From Botryococcus braunii (Eukaryota > Chlorophyta > Trebouxiophyceae): DNA of 17,076 bases. The notes beneath the pieces were generated by a model. That model was given only the letters and a program-made list of their open reading frames with translations, had not been told where the DNA came from and did not search any database. Where the stretch lies: NCBI GenBank assembly GCA_002005505.1, contig KV908364.1:110001-127076 (forward strand). Direction: 5' to 3'. Within the stretch, counting starts at the first letter, position 1. Each line of letters opens with the position of its first letter. The position numbers and the translations under genes were made by a program. Below are positions 9,958 to 17,076 of the stretch, piece by piece.

Positions 9958-10733
9958 CTGGCCACTGGTTGCCAAGCACATATCTCCCCCACCCCTGCGT
10001 CCACCCATCTTTTTTGCGCACCCCCAACCCATTCGGTGCCCATGGAATTGTAGCATTTTGTTAGTATGTACCATAAGGGACCCTCCCCCATCCACAGGAT
10101 TGTATATGCAAACTGTTTTTTAAACTGTTTGAGTTCATTCTCTGGAGTTGTCTCTTTAATGGTTCATGTGATGTTTTCGTTTGGCATGCCAGGTTGGGAT
10201 ATATTCATGAGGGGGTTATATAACCCCCTCATATATGTCGATGTCGTTCTTACCGTTGTTGTTGTATCGTACTTGTGTGTTTGGTCGAGGGTACTGCTGG
10301 CAGGGATGACCATGGTACTACACATTAGTTGTAACAACCGTACTGAAACTATTTACCGGTAAACAATAATACTACTTAGAAAAAGGGTAAATTGTGCATG
10401 ACCCGGCACATGCGGAGAAGATTTCTAGAGGTGATGTAAGCAACACCAAGATTCCCCGTACATACAGGAAGTTTCTTTTCCTCCACCTAGCATAAACAAG
10501 CCCTTGAGGAACAGCACAGACAGACAATTGTGCATGTAGTTGTTTCCTTGTTTGTTGTTGGCGACCCCGACATCCACGTGGTCGTGTGCACAGCATCCCC
10601 AACAACTTAGCTAGGAAATGGAAGATGGGGGCGGGAGGCCTGAACTCCCACCCCAATACTCCCGGCAGTGTGGCTCCGTGGCCAGAAACTGTTAACCCAC
10701 CGTTAGAACAGGAGTCCCATACATGCATGCACA
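9958..10733. other. No gene identified
   Basis: It contains the palindrome at 10207-10232 with a TATATAA core, and TGGCGACCCCGAC at 10559-10571, which begins like a retroelement primer-binding site but has no supporting LTR. The 203-codon minus-strand frame at 10372-10983 runs through the C-run and hairpin region and looks like a composition artefact. Confidence 0.4.
10207..10232. repeat. 26-bp perfect palindrome around TATATAA
   Basis: ATGAGGGGGTTAT is followed directly by its reverse complement ATAACCCCCTCAT. The centre reads TTATATAA, so it could also act as a TATA-like element on either strand, but no transcript is tied to it. Confidence 0.8.
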
Positions 10734-10753
10734 CCCCCCCCCCCCCCCCCCCC
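10734..10753 (+). repeat. Run of 20 C
   Basis: An uninterrupted C homopolymer (G on the minus strand). Its exact length is unreliable in most sequencing chemistries. It lies about 280 bp upstream of the thioredoxin ATG. Confidence 0.9.
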
Positions 10754-10762
10754 GGATGAGGA

Positions 10763-10781
10763 ATAGTATTAGTAATACTAT
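10763..10781. repeat. Perfect short inverted repeat
   Basis: Arms ATAGTATTA and TAATACTAT are separated by a single G. It lies immediately beside the C-run. Nothing indicates a function. Confidence 0.5.
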
Positions 10782-10819
10782 CTGTTCCGCCTGGATCGTT
10801 CGGAGGCTTCGGCCCCGAG

Positions 10820-10937
10820 CCCTGTGGGTGACAGCCTGTCACTGACAGGGCCCCCGGGCGGCCCCTTCTGGACCCAAGGGTCCGAAACTCCCGGACCTGG
10901 CCCGGATCCCCGTACTGGATTCCAGACGCTAGTAAGG
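10820..10937. repeat. Cluster of short hairpins in GC-rich DNA upstream of thioredoxin
   Basis: Two overlapping hairpins exclude each other: GTGACAG-C-CTGTCAC at 10828-10842 and CCTGTC-ACT-GACAGG at 10835-10849. Next is GGACCC-AA-GGGTCC at 10870-10883, then a GGATTCC / GGAATCC pair near 10917-10940. The segment is markedly more GC-rich than its surroundings. A structured 5' leader or a repeat remnant would both fit. Confidence 0.4.
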
Positions 10938-10965
10938 AATCCCAACTCGGGAGCTGGAAAACGGT

Positions 10966-11031
10966 ATGGCTCTGGGCTTGCACTGGGACAGGGTTTCTTT
11001 CAAGAAAACGCTACATCCACAGGTGAAGTAA
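10966..11031 (+). promoter_or_regulatory. Possible upstream ORF before thioredoxin
   Basis: An ATG at 10966, with G at -3 and G at +4, opens a 21-codon frame that stops with TAA at 11029-11031, two bases before the thioredoxin ATG. The frame differs from that of thioredoxin. If the mRNA starts upstream of 10966 it could limit translation of the main ORF. The transcription start is unknown and the segment could instead be intronic or upstream of the promoter. Confidence 0.3.
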
Positions 11032-11033
11032 TC

Positions 11034-11547
11034 ATGGTTGTTCGTGAAATCAAACTTGAAAAAGATTGGGATGAAACGCTTTCGAGTTCCAAGGCGAGTG
11101 GGAAGCTGGTACGCTGGCCCCTTTATGGTAGCTGTTACCGTGGTTGGGGGATTAGCTTTGATTTGACTGTAAAGTTGCAGGTGCTGGTCGACTTTTCCGC
11201 GGAATGGTGTGGGCCATGCAAAATGATATCTCCAGTCTTTGAGGAGCTGAGTGAGCAATACCCAGACTTCATCTTTTTGAAAGTCGATGTAGATTGTCTT
11301 TCGGTAAGTTTTTAAAAGGGCACGTGCCTTCATTTGCATGTTCAACCCCTGTACCGGGTTTTGAACAGGCTCTTTGATTGAACAGGCTGTTGCAGTAAGG
11401 GCAGAGATCTCAGCAATGCCTACCTTCCAAGTTTATCAGGACGGAGCGATGGTGGAGCAATTAGTGGGGGCCTCCAAAGAGAGGCTTGGAAGTTTGGTGC
11501 TTAAATACGCAGTGTTGGATCCCAACAAAAAACCTGTAGCGGTCTAA
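11034..11547 (+). CDS. trx: Thioredoxin, three exons (11034-11108, 11181-11303, 11386-11547)
   Basis: Spliced product is 119 residues, the usual size for a single-domain thioredoxin, a protein-disulfide reductase reduced by thioredoxin reductase. Visible landmarks: N-terminal helix region about 1-22, buried Asp29, active site W34-C-G-P-C38 followed by [10 protein letters not shown], strand IFLKVDVD at 56-63, cis-Pro motif MPTF with Pro78, and the conserved glycine 94 of LVGA. With both introns removed in phase 0, the spacing from VDVD to MPTF equals that of animal and plant thioredoxins, which supports the junctions. The start is the first in-frame ATG, with A at -3 and G at +4; the frame stays open upstream to 10824 but has no ATG. 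No transit peptide is evident, so a cytosolic location is inferred. The C-terminus runs past the fold by about 15 residues (ending NKKPVAV). No key residue is missing, so the gene looks functional. Confidence 0.95.
11109..11180 (+). other. Thioredoxin intron 1 (72 bp, phase 0)
   Basis: It begins GTACGC and ends TTGCAG, with a TTTGAC branch-site-like word near 11160-11170. Removing it joins ...ASGKL to [10 protein letters not shown], the normal thioredoxin order. It is 24 codons long with no in-frame stop, so a retained copy would keep the frame and insert 24 residues just before the central strand. Confidence 0.9.
11304..11385 (+). other. Thioredoxin intron 2 (82 bp, phase 0)
   Basis: It begins with the consensus donor GTAAGT and ends GAACAG. 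Reading on through the donor hits a stop at 11313. The 11-bp word TTGAACAGGCT occurs twice, at 11361-11371 and 11378-11388, so there are two acceptor-like AGs 17 nt apart; only the second keeps the thioredoxin frame and spacing. Confidence 0.9.
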
Positions 11548-13189
11548 AGGAGTTATGAATGAAAAGTGGCAAGACACCGCGTCATCTGAGGACCTTAAGC
11601 AAGGGTCTAGCAAACATTATGGTGAGGGCTTGTCCTGCATGTCAATTTCCCATTATTTCTTCAGGGCAAGTTGTGAGTGCTAGGGCTGAAACGATCTTGT
11701 AGAGGAAAATTGTCTCTATGGTCTGCTTTGGACGTTTCTACGGTCTGTTTGTAACTCACAGGTAGAGTCGAACAGGGACAGAAAGAATGGCGTGGACTTC
11801 ATGATGTTCTTAACAAAAGAAACCTAAGGGATTTACAAGTTGTCCTACTGCTCCAGGCACCATAATCCTTGCAGTGTTTGACACGAGGCACAAGCTCTAT
11901 CCCTGTAAGATTGATCGCACTCTTACAACGCCGTTTCTTTTTTTTTCTGTTTTTACACTTTCTTAACCCTCTTTCTGAAGAGTTTCTCTGCAATTCATGC
12001 TGGTGAGGAATCCTAAGCCTCATGCTTGTGTTTGATGAGGATGCAAGCTTGCTGACTTAACATGGTGGATGCCTTTTTTCCTACATTTAAGCGCCCTCGG
12101 AATCATGCATGGATGCAGCTTTCACATGTCAACTCAGGGCAGAAGACTCTTTTGCATGACCAGAAGGGTCACGGTTTCTTTGACGTGGATTTGAAGTGAA
12201 TATCGATGTTCGAGAGCTCAATGCAATGGTCCTGATAATAGTAACCAGCATGGACAGAGTGGCTTAGGCGGACCACCTGCGCATGCGGTGGACTTCTGTT
12301 GAGGACTTATTTTTGCTTGTCATGCTTTGGTAATTGTAGTGATACTGTATTTTCCCATGATGCTCGAACACTGGGGTTCTACAGGTTCCAGTTTCTTGTT
12401 GTGTGCGTCATGTGCACCTTCCCTGGCTACTTTTTACTGATGATAAAAATCTGAGCCAATCACACAGGTGAGGTCAGGCTAGGAGGTATGCCATAAACCT
12501 ACGTCAATGAGAGCCGAGTGGTCAAAATAGCATTTACATGTTCCAACTAAGTGTTGCACCTCAAATGACCCTGGGGCGTACCCTTGCTTATGATTCCACT
12601 TCTTCCCCATTTTTCTTTTTGTTCTGGCAGAGATCAGGTCATTTGGACCTCAAGTACAGCTGGCTGGTCTAAACAACATTTACATGTTGTACAACCTGTC
12701 CCTCTTCTGGGCACACCCCTGCTTTCTCTCCATTCCCTCTTTTCTGTTTCACCTTGTGCTGACAGATGTCGGGACAGTCAGACGTCAACATTTGCACAAA
12801 AGTTTGATGTGTTGCTTTTGCACAAAAGTTTGATGTGTTCAAGGGCATGGCCCTTACGCCATCGTTCGCGAACCCTTCAAGTGATCGGAGTTTTTCTGCC
12901 ACGTCAAGTGCACTCTTTCAGTCCAATTAGGGTTGGATAAGGCTGCAGAATGGGTGGCAGCGTAAAGCCCAAGTCTTAGACTACAATATATCTTATGTGC
13001 AAGCAGCCTGATGGCCACCCACAGGGGCAGCTGTAATGAAACTCAAACGATGAAGAACAACATATCCTTTACATACCTTCTATGCAATGATGCTTAATTT
13101 GCCATAGGGGCTGCATTATGCAAGCAAAGTTGTCCAATTGCAAAATCCCACATGTAACGGCAGTGGCCTGTTAATTTGCCCCCAAACTC
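11548..13189. other. Thioredoxin 3' flank and gene-free DNA
   Basis: No AATAAA lies close to the stop. A TGTAA, the usual green-algal polyadenylation word, occurs at 11750-11754, about 200 bp past the stop; this is only suggestive. Open frames further on (for example 12584-12940) have no recognised domain. A direct repeat lies at 12791-12839. Confidence 0.4.
12791..12839 (+). repeat. 23-bp direct repeat, period 26
   Basis: A 23-base word starting TTTGCACAAAAG occurs exactly at 12791-12813 and 12817-12839. Confidence 0.9.
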
Positions 13190-13241
13190 CTTTAGGAGGT
13201 CTACACAAGTAGCACCTTTAGGGGGTTGTCCAAGGTAGCAC
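13190..13241 (+). repeat. Degenerate 26-bp tandem duplication
   Basis: Two adjacent units begin CTTTAGG and end GTAGCAC, at 13190-13215 and 13216-13241, with roughly 70 percent identity. They lie about 45 bp before the MITE-like element. Confidence 0.6.
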
Positions 13242-13284
13242 ACCCGCTAGCCCCACCAGGCAGGACGTGCTGGAGTTGGCAAAA

Positions 13285-13704
13285 GGTGCGGTTAGAATAG
13301 GCTTCACTCTTAACTTTAAAAGGTGGGGTGGGACGGCTTGACGATGTCAACATGAGGTATCAACAGTGCTGCAACGCAGAAGACAGAGCTCGGCAAGTAC
13401 TAATGCCACTGCCCAGGGGGGAACAGCTGGTTCCCTTGTAAGGACGCTGCCAAGTGGAGGTGATGACGACATCTTGGGGATTGCAAACAGGATAATGCTG
13501 CAAAATTCGTGTCGTATTGCCGTTTAATGGCAGTCGACGGTCGCCTTTGTTAGCCAGGTCCTCTACAACATTAGGAGCACTGGGTTTCACGTTGCCAAAT
13601 GGACATCAACTTGCGTACTCAAGGTGGCATAGGAAACACGGAGTGAGAGCTCCAGCCTTTAGAATAAAGATGTTGAAAGTTGATGCCTATCCTAACCGCA
13701 CACC
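13285..13704. mobile_element. MITE-like 420-bp element with imperfect TIRs
   Basis: The left end reads GGTGCGGTTAGAATAGGC; the right end, reverse-complemented, reads GGTGTGCGGTTAGGATAGGC. Similarity continues unevenly for about 40 bp, ending near CTTTAAAAGG / TTCTAAAGG. Interior frames (for example 13360-13590 minus) are short and resemble no transposase, so it would be non-autonomous. I see no obvious target-site duplication, which leaves the ends and superfamily open. The same terminus occurs at three other places in the window. Confidence 0.55.
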
Positions 13705-15178
13705 AGCCTTAATCAAGGAAGTGAGGGATGGCATGAATCATGCTGCATGATTGAGAGCACATTGAAGGCTAGCCACTATCGCTTCACCCGTTTAGAAGTG
13801 CTCTAGTAGTGCCATATGCTTCGATTTCTTTATGAAATCTCAACGCATTGCGGCACTGCCGCACTGGCAGGTGATGAGCACCAGTTCACCTTTTCGTGCC
13901 CTTCGTTAACCTCTGTGCGTGTGTATCACTCACTTTCTTGCCTCGGGAACCTGATGTCGGCAGATGTGATTTCGTAAAAGCTTTGGTGGTGCACTTTCAT
14001 TGTCAATGAGTGACATGTGTAAGGTTCTCATTTCACAGGCTCGCTTCCATGAGATTGTAGTGGCTGTGTAAATGTACTTTCTTATGGACCAACGTGAATG
14101 ACAGAAGACCACTTGAAGCAAGAGTTAGCCCCTAACCCACAAGGTCCTTTCTAAACGGCTGTCGCAGCTGCCAAGCCACAAGTTGCCGGCCTGCTGCAGC
14201 AGTCACAATGAGACTGAAATGAGAACGAACAAAAGTTTACTCCAAAACTTCCTCTGCAATGATAGCTTGCTTCAGGGAACCTCAGAGCCGTCCCAACAAG
14301 GCCATGGGATCTGTGATCAGAACTCCTGCCCCAAAAGAAAACGTGAGAAGCCATTGTTGATATGCCAGATAGCTGTTGAAATGCCAGCAAAACAGCATAG
14401 CCTCCCCCCCCCCCCTCCGGTGTTGAAGGGTGGCGAATCGCCACTGGCGACCGTGAGAGGAGAGGAGCAAACAAGGTTTGACATAACGGTTGCGTCCTTC
14501 CTTCGACAGGTTGACAGAGGGCTCTGAAGTCTGTACGACGACCGTGTGTGCCAGGAACGGATGTGGAACAGGCTGCTTCGCAAGCAAGTCGCTGCTGATC
14601 TCAGTTCAGGACAGCATTGATGCCATCAAGACGGAGTTCACCCTGATGAAAGCTGCCAAAATCTCAAAGGTGCTGTGAATGCGTTGGTGTGCTCGTCTTG
14701 TGGTGTGCTTGCGCCCGACATTGGCACCCTCAAAAGGAGAAGCACTGGGAAGCTTGTGCTCCAAGATTGGGGCCTCTCGTCCACAAGAGAGAATTTGTTA
14801 CTGAAGATCCACAGCGGAAAAGCCTGGGGGTACGGGTGCTGGACAAGGCGACCTAACCAACAAGCCAGAAGCACCAAGTTGTGCGAGGGAGTATGGCACG
14901 GCACACTCACAATCCGATCCGGTTGCATCATTTACTAACACTCGATGTTTGTGTGGGCAAACAAGGTTTGCAGAACTGTGCCTGGACGAACAGCCTTTCG
15001 TAGGGGCGGGTGGCGCCTTCTTCTTCTGCATCTCCATGTGTAGTGTATGGAGATGAGGAGGCTGGCGGCAGCATTGCTTTGACCTGTGATCCATACAGTT
15101 GCTCAGCCTTGAAGTATTTGTAGCGGTTACGACCCGTCCTCCTTGGTTTTGCTCTTGCGAACGCACACTTCATAACCA
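13705..15178. other. No gene identified; C-run at 14404-14415
   Basis: Plus-strand frames at 14183-14527, 14490-14678 and 14675-14938 have short protein-like pieces (SVQDSIDAIKTEFTLMK; LVCSSCGVLAP) but no continuous reading, domain or well-supported splicing. A run of 12 C lies at 14404-14415. Confidence 0.4.
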
Positions 15179-15665
15179 CGGCAATTTATCATGCCTTGCA
15201 CACGAATGCAACCTTCCGCCTTGTTACAAACAACCATCGAACAGCTTTACTTGCTTTGTGTTCCGTATAAGCAAGACACACACGTGTAGCGCTTGTTACA
15301 AGAACATCAATACTCCAACAATGTGACAGTGCACAGTATCTGTGATACGTACAGCTATTTTATTTCGAAGTCTTTGCAGTGGTTTCGGCAGTAACCTATC
15401 CGAAGAATTGACCGCATGCAAGGTTGCATACATTCCGTTGAGAACACCACTTCAAAAGCAAGACAATTTTTCGTACCTTGCACGATCCTTCCTGCATTAC
15501 TGTGAATCTTAAACAACAAAAAAACAAGCATGACACACATTGACACTGATATCATGATCTACGGACTACTCACACACAGCGACAGCTTCGCTTGCTTTGT
15601 TTTCCATAGGCAGGAGACAGAGAATGTGCACTTGTTCCAGGATTGTCAGTACTCCAACAATATGA
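15179..15665 (+). repeat. Diverged direct duplication
   Basis: 15240-15325 aligns to 15579-15665 through ACAGCTT..CTTGCTTTGT.TTCC, CTTGTT.CA and TACTCCAACAATRTGAC. Earlier parts (about 15180-15220 and 15458-15500) share ATTT.TCRT.CCTTGCAC and CCTTCC.GC words. Copies differ by substitutions and indels, so it is an old tandem duplication or two copies of one repeat. Confidence 0.55.
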
Positions 15666-16369
15666 CCTCCCTGCTCCAGGCAGCCCACAGATCACTTTTC
15701 CGGATTTTATCATACATTAGTGTGGCGTTTCCCTTCTAACGCCTGACTTGACTTCATCACTAATGTCCTTCGTACGTCTCAAGCAATACGGACATATGCC
15801 TTAACATACAGAACACCATGAGGAGTGACGTTTGCAGGCCGTAAGGAAATGTGATGTTGATCTGGGCCAGCATCGGGAGGCGCATGCCATGAGCTTGGAA
15901 GAGGTTTGCAACCCTGTTGATCCCAATTGGCATTTGTACGTCCGCAAGTGGACGCCTACTAAACATAGAGCGTATATCAGCTCTAAATGGGCCCCATCTA
16001 CTTTCTGTACACTCGTGCATGCAGCACGATGTGCCCTTTACCGCGCAGTAGCACGATGTGCCCTTTACCTTTGAAAATCCACCTTAATATACGACTCACT
16101 TTTTGGCAGGAGATGTGAAGAAGCCCCGGACGTTTTTACGGGAGACTGGAATGTACTGGCTACATTATCTAATTTCAAGAAAAAACTTCCAGAAGTAATA
16201 TAGTCTCCAATTTCGATGTAGGAAAGCCTGAAACCATAGTGTGGTATAAACAAATACACTGACATAAGGCTAGTATATGTTGAGAAAGGGTGCATAGGGG
16301 AACGTAGTGAAATTGCTAGGAACTGAATAAAAATGTGCTAGTTGCAGAAAGGCGTGTCGTGACGTTGAC
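15666..16369. other. No gene identified; 20-bp direct repeat inside
   Basis: AGCACGATGTGCCCTTTACC occurs exactly at 16023-16042 and 16050-16069. Open frames on both strands are short and unrecognised. Confidence 0.5.

Positions 16370-17076
<707 letters not shown>

Noticed and set aside
10559..10571. TGGCGACCCCGAC as a retroelement primer-binding site
   Set aside because: It starts with TGG like many such sites, but there is no CA-ending LTR before it, no second LTR, and no gag or pol sequence after it.
10372..10983. 203-codon minus-strand frame
   Set aside because: It crosses the 20-base C-run (poly-Gly) and the GC-rich hairpin region and has no recognised domain; stop-poor composition explains it.
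14490..14938. Possible zinc-ribbon protein (CSSCGVLAP)
   Set aside because: Only one CxxC pair is present, the frame breaks at both ends and no second pair follows at suitable spacing.
16086..16104. T7-promoter-like ATACGACTCACT
   Set aside because: Twelve bases match the phage promoter but the 3' part (CTTTTTGG) does not, and there is no vector sequence nearby; chance is the better explanation.

Overview
This looks like nuclear DNA from a eukaryote. The one convincing gene is split by two short GT-AG introns (72 and 82 bp). Most of the window is non-coding, rich in di-nucleotide microsatellites, and carries foldback and terminal-inverted-repeat (TIR) elements. There are no bacterial operons, Shine-Dalgarno sites or dense coding. 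Compact introns in a repeat-rich genome of intermediate GC would suit an alga or other protist, but nothing here fixes the taxon.

Layout. 1-2830 holds no recognisable gene; it has a C/G hairpin at 954-983 and a purine-rich tract at 1540-1800. 2842-2969 carries two facing copies of a TIR-like motif. 3845-7536 contains several open stretches that look mildly protein-coding but match no family I recognise; 5729-6322 is the best. 7832-8632 is a compound GT/CT microsatellite. 9090-9690 is AT-rich and palindromic, dense in TACCG/CGGTA words: nested inverted repeats around a (TA)n tract, apparently a foldback element. 9829-9906 and 10207-10232 hold two more perfect palindromes, and 10734-10753 is a run of 20 C.

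The clear gene is a thioredoxin at 11034-11547 (+), three exons, 119 codons, WCGPC active site intact. A GC-rich, hairpin-rich stretch and a 21-codon upstream ORF precede it. 11548-13189 has no recognisable gene. 13285-13704 is a 420-bp MITE-like element whose ends match the motifs at 2842-2862, 2931-2969 and 9834-9850. 15179-15665 contains a diverged direct duplication. From about 16370 to the last base the window is GA-rich simple sequence with a (CA)n island.

The genes do not form a recognisable pathway. Thioredoxin is a single-copy housekeeping disulfide reductase here, and the other structure is repeat biology. I found no defensible new gene system; the most unusual features are the nested foldback at 9181-9675 and the dispersed TIR family.
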